DNA of 16,724 nucleotides from an uncultured Clostridia bacterium (GCA_934772525.1 CAKVMI010000008.1:1-16724), one strand, 5' to 3'. Counted from the first letter of the stretch, positions 1-7,812 are shown. Notes: generated by a model not told the origin, from the letters alone. Numbers and translations: made by a program.

Positions 1-253
1 AAAAATTTTCAGCATTACTTCCGACCACTTTCATTGTTATACTTGTTAAATTTAATTTTTTGTATCCATTTACATCTGCAGTTGCTTTGTTTGGATTTTC
101 ATTATCTGAGTTATCATCTGTTGGGTTATTTGGTGTTACCGAACTAACTGGACTTGTAGAAATTGTAATCTTACGAATATCCGCCGTTTTAGATGAGCAA
201 CCGACCATAACTATACTTACAATCAATAAAATTGCACAAATTATTTTCTTCAT
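1..253 (-). CDS. Putative lipoprotein, N-terminal part (runs off the left edge)
   Basis: Reading the minus strand from an ATG at 253-251 gives 84 open codons to the window edge. The first residues, MKKIICAILLIVSIVMVGC, are a lipoprotein signal peptide: two lysines, a hydrophobic stretch and a lipobox ending at Cys19. Residue -3 is Met rather than the usual Leu/Val/Ile. The chain should therefore be lipid-anchored outside the cell membrane. After Cys19 come Ser/Thr/Asn/Pro/Asp-rich residues, typical of a flexible linker, then the start of a more structured part ending in VVGSNAENF. A GGAG ribosome binding site lies about 10 bases upstream (264-267). The gene starts 28 bases after the uvrA stop with no terminator between, so it may be read through from uvrBA. 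Its function is not recognisable from this fragment. Confidence 0.75.
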   Translation of the reverse strand, partial: MKKIICAILLIVSIVMVGCSSKTADIRKITISTSPVSSVTPNNPTDDNSDNENPNKATADVNGYKKLNLTSITMKVVGSNAENF

Positions 254-281
254 TAGTAAAAAACTCCACGCTAAGACTTAT

Positions 282-3092
282 CTATTTTAATACTTCCTTT
301 AGTGCAACGCCAGTTAAACTATGTTTGCATTTTACAATTTGTTCTGGCGTGCCGGTTGCGACAATAGTTCCACCTTTATCGCCACCTTCTGGACCTAAGT
401 CTATAATATAATCGGCTTGCTTTATAACATCTATATTATGTTCAATTAGAACTACCGAATTTCCGCCCACTACTAATCTATTTAAAATTTCTAGTAATTT
501 TGCAACATCATGGGTATGTAGTCCTGTTGTAGGTTCGTCTAAAATATAAATAGTTTTTCCAGTCGCTCTTTTTGAAAGTTCGGTAGCAAGTTTTACTCTT
601 TGGGCTTCGCCACCACTAAGCGTTGTTGCGGGTTGACCTAACTTTATATACCCTAAACCAACATCAAAAAGTGCTTGCAATTTATTTTTTAATTGTGGTA
701 GATTTTCAAAAAATTTAAGGGCTTCTTCTACCGTCATATTTAAAACATCATTAATGTTTTTACCCTTATACATTACTTCTAGTGTTTCGTGGTTATATCT
801 TGCGCCATTACAATCTTCACAAGTTACATAAACATCGGGTAAAAAGTGCATTTCTATTTTGTGTAGACCATCACCGCCACACGCTTCACATCTACCACCC
901 TTTATGTTAAAACTAAACCTTCCACTATTATATCCACGAGCCTTAGCGTCTGGTGTAGATGCATAAAGGTCACGGATATTTGTAAATAGTCCTGTATAAG
1001 TTGCAGGATTACTACGTGGGGTTCGACCTATTGGGGCTTGGTCTATTACTACAACTTTATCTAGCTGTTCTACACCTAAAATATCTTCGAAATTTCCTTC
1101 TTTTAGATGAGTTGTAGGGTTTAGTACATTTGCTAAGTGTGGATACAAAATTTCGTTAATTAAACTACTTTTACCGCTACCACTAACACCTGTTACGACA
1201 GTCATAACGCCAAGGGGCACACTAACATCAATATTTTTAAGGTTATTTTGCTTACAACCCAAAATGGTGAGTTCGCCAGTTGGAGTTCTTCTTCTAGTTG
1301 GAACGGCAATTTGCTTTCTTCCGCTTAAATAGTCACCCGTTATACTATTGGTGTTTTGTGCAACTTCTTCTGGGGTGCCACATGCCACAACAGTGCCACC
1401 ATGAACACCGGCTCCCGGACCAATATCTACCAAAAAGTCCGCACGACGCATAGTTTCTTCGTCATGCTCTACAACTAATACAGTATTTCCTAAATCTCGT
1501 AAATGCTCTAGGGTTTTTATGAGTTTTTCGGTATCTCTTGGGTGCAAACCTATACTTGGTTCATCCAAAATATATGTTACGCCTACAAGCCCCGAACCTA
1601 TTTGAGTGGCAAGTCTAATACGTTGCGCTTCGCCACCGCTTAAACTTCCACTTGGACGCATTAATGTTAAATAGTCTAGTCCTACGTCTATCAAAAATGT
1701 TAATCTTGCTTTTATTTCTTTTAAAATTAAAGCACTAATTTTTTGCTCAGTTGAAGTTAAAACTAAACCATTTACCCACTCTAGTTCCTTTTTAACACTC
1801 ATTTCGCAAACATCAAAAATAGTCTTTCCCGAAACTCGTACGGCAAGCGCCTTTTCGTTTAGTCTTTTGCCTTTACATTTTGGGCATTCGGTTTCTACCA
1901 TAAATTTTTCAATTTCGGCACGAGCGAAATCACTGGTGGTATCTTTATGGCGTCTAAGCAAGTTTGGAATAATACCTTCAAATTTACCTCTGTACTCGCC
2001 CTTAAAATTAGCAGTTTGATAACTTAAATCTAGTTTTTCATCTGTGCCATATAGTAATGCGTGGTATGCATCTTTTGGCAACTCATTTATTGGGGTATCC
2101 AAACTAAAATTGAATTGCTTTGCAAGGCCTTTGTAGTACATTGTAGCCATACCCATATCGCCCCAACCGAATGTTTTGATAGCACCTTCGTTTAAACTTA
2201 GATTTTTGTTTGGAATAAGTAGATTTTCATCTATAATGGTTTGAAAACCTAAACCCGAACAAGTTTCACAAGCACCAAATGGAGCGTTAAAACTAAACAA
2301 TCTAGAATTTAGTTCGCCAAGTGTAAAACCACAGGTAGAGCAACAATTTTTTGACGAATACAATTTTTCGCCATCTTCGGTTTTAACAATTATTAATCCA
2401 TCTGCAAGTTTTAGAGCAGTTTCGACGGCTTCAGTTAATCGGGTAGTTATATTTTCACGCATAATAAGACGGTCTACCACCACATTTATGGTATGTTTTT
2501 TGTTTTTATCTAGTGGAATGGTTTCATCTAGCGTATATTCTATGCCGTCTACATTTACACGCATAAAGCCCGCTTTTTTATAACTTTCAAACAGTTTTGT
2601 ATACTCGCCCTTTCTTCCCCTAACGGTTGGTGCTAGCACCCAAAACTTTGTACCGCTTTGCAATTGTAAAATTTGATTTACAATTTGTTCTGCCGTACTT
2701 GAAACAATCTCCTTTTTACAATTTGGGCAAAAAACGTGACCTATACTTGAAAACAATAGTCTATAATAATCGTAAATTTCAGTGACTGTACCAACTGTAG
2801 AACGAGGGTTTTTGCTAGTGGTTTTTTGGTCTATTGCTATGGCTGGAGATAAGCCTTCTATATGGTCTACATCGGGTTTTTGCATCATACCAAGGAATTG
2901 TCTGGCGTAACTAGACAAACTTTCCATATAGCGTCTTTGACCTTCTGCAAAAATGGTATCAAACGCAAGTGAAGATTTGCCAGACCCTGACAAACCCGTT
3001 AAAACAACAAATTTATTACGTGGAATATCAATATTGATATTTTTCAGGTTATTTTCCCTTGCTCCACGTACTCTTATATATTCGTCTTCCAC
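282..3092 (-). CDS. uvrA: UvrABC excinuclease subunit A
   Basis: DNA damage recognition ATPase of nucleotide excision repair. The UvrA dimer scans DNA, loads UvrB at lesions and then leaves. At 936 residues it is full length for the family (about 940). Visible features, in order: Walker A GLSGSGKS at residues 33-40; a zinc module starting CSTCG and closing CETCSG; a first ABC signature LSGGEAQR; a second Walker A GVSGSGKS; a second zinc finger starting CEACGG and closing CEDCNG; and a second LSGGEAQR followed by ILDEPTTGLH. The start is GTG (3092-3090), preceded by an AGGAAAG ribosome binding site inside the last codons of uvrB. Only one base separates the uvrB stop from this start, so the two are co-transcribed and probably translationally coupled. 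The stop is TAG. Confidence 0.98.
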   Translation of the reverse strand: MEDEYIRVRGARENNLKNINIDIPRNKFVVLTGLSGSGKSSLAFDTIFAEGQRRYMESLSSYARQFLGMMQKPDVDHIEGLSPAIAIDQKTTSKNPRSTVGTVTEIYDYYRLLFSSIGHVFCPNCKKEIVSSTAEQIVNQILQLQSGTKFWVLAPTVRGRKGEYTKLFESYKKAGFMRVNVDGIEYTLDETIPLDKNKKHTINVVVDRLIMRENITTRLTEAVETALKLADGLIIVKTEDGEKLYSSKNCCSTCGFTLGELNSRLFSFNAPFGACETCSGLGFQTIIDENLLIPNKNLSLNEGAIKTFGWGDMGMATMYYKGLAKQFNFSLDTPINELPKDAYHALLYGTDEKLDLSYQTANFKGEYRGKFEGIIPNLLRRHKDTTSDFARAEIEKFMVETECPKCKGKRLNEKALAVRVSGKTIFDVCEMSVKKELEWVNGLVLTSTEQKISALILKEIKARLTFLIDVGLDYLTLMRPSGSLSGGEAQRIRLATQIGSGLVGVTYILDEPSIGLHPRDTEKLIKTLEHLRDLGNTVLVVEHDEETMRRADFLVDIGPGAGVHGGTVVACGTPEEVAQNTNSITGDYLSGRKQIAVPTRRRTPTGELTILGCKQNNLKNIDVSVPLGVMTVVTGVSGSGKSSLINEILYPHLANVLNPTTHLKEGNFEDILGVEQLDKVVVIDQAPIGRTPRSNPATYTGLFTNIRDLYASTPDAKARGYNSGRFSFNIKGGRCEACGGDGLHKIEMHFLPDVYVTCEDCNGARYNHETLEVMYKGKNINDVLNMTVEEALKFFENLPQLKNKLQALFDVGLGYIKLGQPATTLSGGEAQRVKLATELSKRATGKTIYILDEPTTGLHTHDVAKLLEILNRLVVGGNSVVLIEHNIDVIKQADYIIDLGPEGGDKGGTIVATGTPEQIVKCKHSLTGVALKEVLK

Positions 3093-3093
3093 T

Positions 3094-5052
3094 TTACTTT
3101 CCTAATTCCTTTTCATATTCTTTTATTTTATCTCTAAGTTCTATAGCCTTTTCAAAGTCTAGGTTCTTAACCGCACTATTCATCTCTTTATACATAGCCT
3201 TAATAAGTGCTGGAAGTTCCTTTTTAGAAGCCATTTGACCTTTAACTTTTTTGCTTATTAACAAACTTGGAGCAATATCTTTAATGATTGTTTTTGGTGT
3301 AATATTATGCTCAATATTATAAGCATTTTGAATTTCTCTACGCCTTGCGGTTTCATCTATTGCACGCTTCATACTTTCAGTCATTGTATCGGCATACATT
3401 ATTACTCTTCCTTCAGCATTTCGTGCTGTACGACCAATGGTCTGAATTAATGCACCTTCACTTCGTAGGAAACCTTCTTTATCGGCATCTAATATTGCAA
3501 CTAACTTAACTTCGGGTAAATCTAACCCTTCTCTTAAAAGGTTTATACCTACAATTATATCTGTTTTTCCTTCTCTTAAACCATTAATTATTTCCATACG
3601 TTCAAGAGTGGTGATTTCGCTATGCAAATAGGTGACCTTAAACTTGTTTTCCTTTAGATATTCGCTTAGTTTTTCAGCCATTTTCTTGGTTAATGTCGTA
3701 ACCAGTACTCGCCCGCCCGAGTCTATTACACTTCGCATTTCCGCCATTAAATTATCTATTTGATTTGTTGTTGGGCGAACTTCTACTAATGGGTCTAATA
3801 GCCCTGTTGGACGAATGATTTGCTCTACTATTTGGTCACATCTTTCCATCTCATATGGCCCTGGAGTTGCTGAAACGCAAATAAGTTGCGATATTTTATT
3901 TTCAAATTCATTAAACTTTAGTGGTCTATTATCGTACGCTGACGGAAGTCTAAAGCCGTAACCTACAAGGTTATCCTTTCTGGCCTTATCCCCGTTGTAC
4001 ATTCCCCTAATTTGCGGTATTGTTATATGACTCTCGTCAATCATCAATAAATAATCGTCTGGCAAATAATCAAAAAGCGTGTATGGAGCATCCCCTGGGT
4101 TTCTACCATCAAAATATCTTGAATAGTTCTCTATACCTGAAGTATAGCCCATTTCTCTAATCATTTCTATATCATAACTAACACGCTCTTTTATACGTTG
4201 CGCTTCAATGAGTTTGCCATTTTCTTCAAAATATTTTACTTGCTTTTCCATATCTTGCTCAATTTGCTTTAGGGCTTGCTCTTTTGATTCATTATTTACC
4301 GCATAATGTGTTGCTGGAAATATTGCAACGTGCTCAAGTGACAACAATTTATTGCCAGTTACTTGTTCTATCTCATAAATTCCGTCAACTTCGTCACCAA
4401 AAAACTCTACTCTAATAGTCTTTTCGGCACTGTTGCTTGGGAAGATTTCTACCACATCCCCACGAGATCTAAAACAACCTCTTACAAAATCAATATCATT
4501 TCTTTTATACTGAATATCTATAAGTTTTCGAATAAGTTGCTCTCTATCGAGGGTCATTCCCTTACGGATGGAAATTGCTTGTTTTGCGTATTCTTTAGGT
4601 TCTCCAAGACCGTAAATACATGACACCGACGCAACAATAATTACATCATCACGCTCAAACAAACTACACGTAGCACTATGACGCATTCGGTCGATCTCGT
4701 CATTTATGCTGAGTTCTTTTTCAATGTATGTATCCGAACTAACGATATACGCTTCGGGCTGGTAATAATCATAATATGATACAAAATAATTAACTGAATT
4801 GTTTGGAAATAATTCTCTAAATTCGTTGCAAAGTTGGGCTGCAAGCGTTTTGTTGTGAGCAATTACTAGTGTTGGACGTTGAACTTTGTTTATAATATTT
4901 GCCATTGTAAATGTTTTACCACTACCAGTAACACCTAATAATACTTGAGTAGAAAGACCATCTTCTACCCCTTTAACCAGTTTTTCTATTGCTTGTGGCT
5001 GGTCGCCAGTTGGCTTAAACTTGCTAACTAGTTCAAATTTTTTATGTTCCAC
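3094..5052 (-). CDS. uvrB: UvrABC excinuclease subunit B
   Basis: Central helicase-like subunit of nucleotide excision repair. It receives damaged DNA from UvrA, verifies the lesion and recruits UvrC for incision. At 652 residues it is normal length. Visible features: Walker A GVTGSGKT (40-47); the beta-hairpin region YDYYQPEAY (94-102) that inserts between the DNA strands; the DESH Walker B box (339-342); helicase motifs such as VSATPGPYE and QTIGRTARN; and a C-terminal UVR helical domain (about 615-650) that contacts UvrC. The start is GTG at 5052-5050 with a GAGGG ribosome binding site 5-6 bases upstream. A promoter lies just upstream (5079-5107). It is the first gene of a uvrB-uvrA operon. 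I see no LexA-type GAAC-N4-GTTC box in front. Confidence 0.98.
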   Translation of the reverse strand: MEHKKFELVSKFKPTGDQPQAIEKLVKGVEDGLSTQVLLGVTGSGKTFTMANIINKVQRPTLVIAHNKTLAAQLCNEFRELFPNNSVNYFVSYYDYYQPEAYIVSSDTYIEKELSINDEIDRMRHSATCSLFERDDVIIVASVSCIYGLGEPKEYAKQAISIRKGMTLDREQLIRKLIDIQYKRNDIDFVRGCFRSRGDVVEIFPSNSAEKTIRVEFFGDEVDGIYEIEQVTGNKLLSLEHVAIFPATHYAVNNESKEQALKQIEQDMEKQVKYFEENGKLIEAQRIKERVSYDIEMIREMGYTSGIENYSRYFDGRNPGDAPYTLFDYLPDDYLLMIDESHITIPQIRGMYNGDKARKDNLVGYGFRLPSAYDNRPLKFNEFENKISQLICVSATPGPYEMERCDQIVEQIIRPTGLLDPLVEVRPTTNQIDNLMAEMRSVIDSGGRVLVTTLTKKMAEKLSEYLKENKFKVTYLHSEITTLERMEIINGLREGKTDIIVGINLLREGLDLPEVKLVAILDADKEGFLRSEGALIQTIGRTARNAEGRVIMYADTMTESMKRAIDETARRREIQNAYNIEHNITPKTIIKDIAPSLLISKKVKGQMASKKELPALIKAMYKEMNSAVKNLDFEKAIELRDKIKEYEKELGK

Positions 5053-5057
5053 TTTTT

Positions 5058-5063
5058 ACCCTC
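5058..5063 (-). promoter_or_regulatory. Ribosome binding site of uvrB
   Basis: On the minus strand this reads GAGGGT, five bases before a GTG codon. Together with the promoter about 20 bases further up, it fixes GTG at 5052 as the uvrB start. Confidence 0.7.
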
Positions 5064-5078
5064 ACACTATTTTGCTTC

Positions 5079-5107
5079 ATTATATATTATTACCAATAAT
5101 TTTTCAA
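5079..5107 (-). promoter_or_regulatory. uvrBA promoter
   Basis: Minus strand: TTGAAA (5107-5102), 17-base spacer, TATAAT (5084-5079). The expected transcription start near 5072 gives a leader of about 20 bases before the uvrB GTG. The -35 box lies in one of two direct 17-bp copies (5100-5116 and 5120-5136, 20 bp apart). Confidence 0.85.
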
Positions 5108-5275
5108 TAAATTTATAGATTTTTCAATAAATTTATGTATTTACTATGTTTTTGTAAATAAACTTTTTGGCTTTTAGAACACACAAAAATCTATATATCC
5201 TCTACATATTATATGTTAAGCATAATACCCCTAAAAACCTTTAAAATACACGATTGTTGTGTAACATACCACTAA

Positions 5276-5288
5276 AAAAATGAGACAA
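5276..5288 (+). repeat. Left arm of a 13-bp inverted repeat flanking the proS unit
   Basis: AAAAATGAGACAA here is the exact reverse complement of 6903-6915. It lies just outside the proS terminator (5292-5321). Allowing a two-base gap, the match extends a few bases further into ACTAAAA. Confidence 0.6.
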
Positions 5289-5321
5289 AAAAATAGTCCA
5301 TCCCATAAATGATGAACTATT
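5286..5321 (-). terminator. Rho-independent terminator of proS
   Basis: On the minus strand an 11-bp stem (5321-5311 paired with 5302-5292, one G-U pair) encloses an 8-base loop and is followed by a run of T. It lies about 180 bases after the proS stop and ends that transcript before the uvrB promoter. The plus strand has no T run after the stem, so it works only for minus-strand transcription. Confidence 0.85.
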
Positions 5322-5499
5322 ATTTATGCAATATCACTAGTGTATATTATTAATTAAATACTCGACATTATACTTTCTAAGAAGACTCGTATTTTATTAC
5401 TTTTCTCAAAAAACTGGCTCGTAAGTTACATTAAATTATTATTTTACAAGTTAACCTATTAATCACTCTTTAATAAATAAATAATTTTCGTCTTTCAAT
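5322..5499. other. AT-rich stretch between the proS stop and its terminator
   Basis: About 180 bases that would form the 3' untranslated part of the proS message. I see no open reading frame, clear hairpin or promoter here. It is more AT-rich than the adjacent coding sequence. Confidence 0.5.
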
Positions 5500-6843
5500 T
5501 TATTTTATGTATGTTTTTAATAATTCTTCCATAGAGATATTGTTTTTTCTATAAGATTCAAACTTGGTAAAATTGTCAATAAATTCATTAACATTCATAA
5601 TTAATTTTTCACCAGTTGAATTGTTTTCCACTTCTATGTATCCATTATCTAGTGTTTTACCAAACACCGCAACATATGGCACTCCCAATATTTTGCTATC
5701 CTTGATTTTTGCACCTATTGATAAGTCATCTCTATCATCAAATAGTACCGAAACATTATTTTGAAGTAATTGTTGATATACAAGTAAACTTTGCTTCGTT
5801 TTTTCTTCATCATCAAGCTTTGAAATTATGTAAATGCCATAAGGTGCTAAATTTAAAGGCAAACTTATTCCATTAAATTCCTTTTTGTCATTATATTGGA
5901 TACTTTTTTCATATATCATTGCTAATGTACGGCTTACACCTATTCCATAACAGCCCATTATATAATTTTGACATTGACCTTGCTCATCTACGAATGTTGC
6001 ATTCATTGCTTTTGCATATTTATCTCCTAATTGAAAAATATGCCCCAATTCAACCGCTTTTCTAGTTTTAAGATTTTCTATATTTTCAATTCCATACGTA
6101 TTTTTTAAATATACTTTAGCATCACTTCTTTCTAGTAATTCCGAATTAAATGCTATACCTGTAATTTCATCAAATAAAATATTGTCTTCGCCAATATCAG
6201 ATACACACATAAATTCTTCAGATTTGTTTCCACCAATGCTTCCGCTATCAGCTCCTACTGGCTGAACCTTTAATCCTAATTTTTCGAATATTTCTAAGTA
6301 TGCCTGCTTCATTCTATTATATTCGTTCGTTAAGTCTTCTTGATTTCTTCCAAAGCTATATGCGTCCATCATATCGAACGATTTTCCTCTAAGTAAATAT
6401 CCCCTTACTCTTAATTCATTTCTGAATTTCGGTCCGATTTGAAAATATGTTACTGGTAATTGTTTGTATGAAACCAAACGACTTTTTGCATAACTAACAA
6501 CCGCTTCTTCCGCTGTTGGTGCTAAACAGTAATTTCCTTTTTCTGTCAAACATCTAAACATTACGTCATCTGCTACATATTTTTCTAGCCTTCCAGATTC
6601 TGACCATATATTTTCTGGTTGTAGTAGTGGAAGTAAAATTTCAGAACAACCATACTTCGTTAAAACACTACTAATTATAACATCTATATTCTTTTTTACT
6701 AAATATGGGATATGTCCATATGCATAAACCCCACTACTAAATTGTTCTAATTGTCCAGTTTGTATAAGCATATCTTGAACTGGAAATTGTTCATCTAATT
6801 TTAATTTCTTTTTTGTTATTATACCAATTTGTGAAACTCTCAT
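5500..6843 (-). CDS. proS: Proline--tRNA ligase lacking the INS editing domain
   Basis: Class II aminoacyl-tRNA synthetase that charges tRNA-Pro in the cytoplasm. The 447 residues compare with about 570 in the common bacterial type. The N-terminus aligns with the bacterial enzyme (MRVSQ...). Motif 1 ends at LLPLLQP (about 55-76), the PTAEE loop is at 109-113, motif 2 FRNELR...MDAYSF at 140-164, GSIGG at 201-205, ELGHIFQLG at 265-273 and motif 3 GCYGIGVSR at 297-305. The anticodon-binding domain follows (about 330-424), then a charged 23-residue tail. Only about 40 residues separate the GEDN/FNSE region from ELGHIF, where the usual enzyme carries the roughly 180-residue INS domain that clears Ala-tRNA-Pro. 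It therefore resembles the short ProRS forms known from alphaproteobacteria. The ATG at 6843 has an AAGGAAG ribosome binding site. The unit is monocistronic with its own promoter and terminator. Whether this is the only proS in the genome cannot be seen here. Confidence 0.95.
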   Translation of the reverse strand: MRVSQIGIITKKKLKLDEQFPVQDMLIQTGQLEQFSSGVYAYGHIPYLVKKNIDVIISSVLTKYGCSEILLPLLQPENIWSESGRLEKYVADDVMFRCLTEKGNYCLAPTAEEAVVSYAKSRLVSYKQLPVTYFQIGPKFRNELRVRGYLLRGKSFDMMDAYSFGRNQEDLTNEYNRMKQAYLEIFEKLGLKVQPVGADSGSIGGNKSEEFMCVSDIGEDNILFDEITGIAFNSELLERSDAKVYLKNTYGIENIENLKTRKAVELGHIFQLGDKYAKAMNATFVDEQGQCQNYIMGCYGIGVSRTLAMIYEKSIQYNDKKEFNGISLPLNLAPYGIYIISKLDDEEKTKQSLLVYQQLLQNNVSVLFDDRDDLSIGAKIKDSKILGVPYVAVFGKTLDNGYIEVENNSTGEKLIMNVNEFIDNFTKFESYRKNNISMEELLKTYIK

Positions 6844-6866
6844 AATTTTCTTCCTTATTATTCATA

Positions 6867-6894
6867 ATTTTAACATATTTTAGTTCTTTTTCAA
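6867..6894 (-). promoter_or_regulatory. proS promoter
   Basis: Minus strand: TTGAAA (6894-6889), 16-base spacer, TAAAAT (6872-6867), with TG one base before the -10 box (extended -10). It gives a short leader with the AAGGAAG ribosome binding site. It lies just inside the right inverted-repeat arm. Confidence 0.7.
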
Positions 6895-6902
6895 TTTTTA
6901 CC

Positions 6903-6915
6903 TTGTCTCATTTTT
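6903..6915 (-). repeat. Right arm of a 13-bp inverted repeat flanking the proS unit
   Basis: TTGTCTCATTTTT is the exact reverse complement of 5276-5288. It sits a few bases upstream of the proS -35 box, so the two arms enclose exactly promoter, gene and terminator (about 1.64 kb). Confidence 0.6.
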
Positions 6916-6984
6916 AGTTTTTAAATAAATCTGAATTATTTAAAAAAACAATTTAGACAATATACTACTATCCATTATCCATTC

Positions 6985-7220
6985 TATTTCACTTTTTCCC
7001 TTCGCTATTTTATTTCATTATATATTATTGTTAATAATTTTACAATGAATTTATTGTTTTTTTAAATAAGTTAACAATTTAATCGTTTTAATTATGTACA
7101 AAATCAAAAGCACACAAAACACTAAAATTGAATAAAACTCGCTTTATTTTAAACATACTATGCGTAACATAACACTATAAAACCCTTTAAAATAAACGAT
7201 TATTGTGTAACATAGTACTA
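6985..7220 (-). repeat. Diverged long direct repeat, copy B (relict uvrB-type upstream region)
   Basis: This matches copy A collinearly. The end near 6990 reproduces the uvrB leader up to the GTG (minus strand GGGAAAAAGTG), but the frame then closes at once (GTG AAA TAG) and the likeness to uvrB ends. The far end carries the 29-base block at 7186-7214. It lies between the terminator of the upstream gene and proS. Confidence 0.7.
7017..7045 (-). promoter_or_regulatory. Promoter-like sequence in repeat copy B
   Basis: Minus strand: TTGTAA (7045-7040), 17-base spacer, TATAAT (7022-7017), aligned base for base with the uvrB promoter. If active it would give a leader of about 170 bases before proS, in addition to the nearer proS promoter at 6867-6894. 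It may instead be a relict. Confidence 0.55.
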
Positions 7221-7230
7221 GAGAGACCAT

Positions 7231-7255
7231 AAAAAAAGAAGCCCGTTTAGGCTTC
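7231..7255 (-). terminator. Rho-independent terminator of the 7272-7781 gene
   Basis: Minus strand: GAAGCC, loop TAAACG, GGCTTC, then a run of seven T. It lies 16 bases after the stop codon of the upstream gene and separates it from the proS region. Confidence 0.9.
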
Positions 7256-7271
7256 AATTAATAAAAGGTTT

Positions 7272-7781
7272 TTAAGAAAAAGATTCATCCGTTATTTTTT
7301 CAAGTTTTTGTTTTTCAGCTTCCTTTTCTTTAATATAATCATCTTGATACATATCTACATGACTTACATGATCAGAGAAATCTCCCTTCACTGTACTACG
7401 CTCCAACAATAGTTCTCCACTTTGAAGTTTTTCAATGTAACAACATCTATACGAGCCAACGCCATAAACTGACTTTACAAACACCAACTCTCTTTCTAGT
7501 TCTTCTTCAGATAAAGTGTGCACATAATTTTTCCAAATTATAAGTTGCTTATGTTCTATTTCGAATTCTATCTCTCTTTTTTCTTTTTCTAGACTGTCCT
7601 TTTTCTTTTTTAAAACTTCAATTTCATTCTGTGTCTTGCCAGAACGTACAAGTTCGCCTTCTTTATATGTCAACACCTGTTGAACGTACTCTCTTTGCAT
7701 TTCAGTTAAGTTTTTATTTACAAGAAGAGTTTGTAATTCCCTAATATCTAATGATTCTACAACTTTGTTACCATCTAACAT
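7272..7781 (-). CDS. Hypothetical coiled-coil protein
   Basis: A protein of 169 residues that I do not recognise. It has no signal peptide or membrane segment and should be cytoplasmic. Residues about 50-85 are dense in Lys/Glu with a heptad-like pattern (EIEVLKKKKDSLEKEKREIEFEIE), suggesting a coiled coil and dimerisation. A more globular part follows, with Tyr/Cys residues (VGSYRCCYIEKLQSGELLLERS), and the C-terminus is again Lys/Glu-rich. The start is well supported: a GGAGGG ribosome binding site, a promoter about 50 bases upstream and a perfect terminator after the stop. It is monocistronic, downstream of and parallel to the acidic repeat protein gene. No function can be assigned. Confidence 0.8.
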   Translation of the reverse strand: MLDGNKVVESLDIRELQTLLVNKNLTEMQREYVQQVLTYKEGELVRSGKTQNEIEVLKKKKDSLEKEKREIEFEIEHKQLIIWKNYVHTLSEEELERELVFVKSVYGVGSYRCCYIEKLQSGELLLERSTVKGDFSDHVSHVDMYQDDYIKEKEAEKQKLEKITDESFS

Positions 7782-7812
7782 ATATTTCCCTCCAATTATA
7801 GTTTGTTTTTTT

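Larger units (their letters stand above)
5058..5275 (-). repeat. Diverged long direct repeat, copy A (uvrB promoter region)
   Basis: This stretch upstream of uvrB matches 6993-7220 in the same orientation. The uvrB-proximal end (promoter and leader, 5050-5115) aligns with 6985-7050. The distal end contains a 29-base block, 5240-5268, identical at 27 of 29 positions to 7186-7214. Between them is AT-rich sequence with weaker but collinear similarity, for example a shared TTTTGTGTG on the minus strand. The two copies flank the proS unit. Confidence 0.7.

Noticed and set aside
60..290. Plus-strand frame of 76 residues at the left edge
   Set aside because: It is antisense to a lipoprotein gene with signal peptide and ribosome binding site; the plus-strand frame has neither.
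5276..6915. Insertion sequence carrying proS
   Set aside because: No transposase or remnant of one lies between the inverted arms, and no clean short target duplication abuts them, so it is reported only as a cassette-like arrangement.
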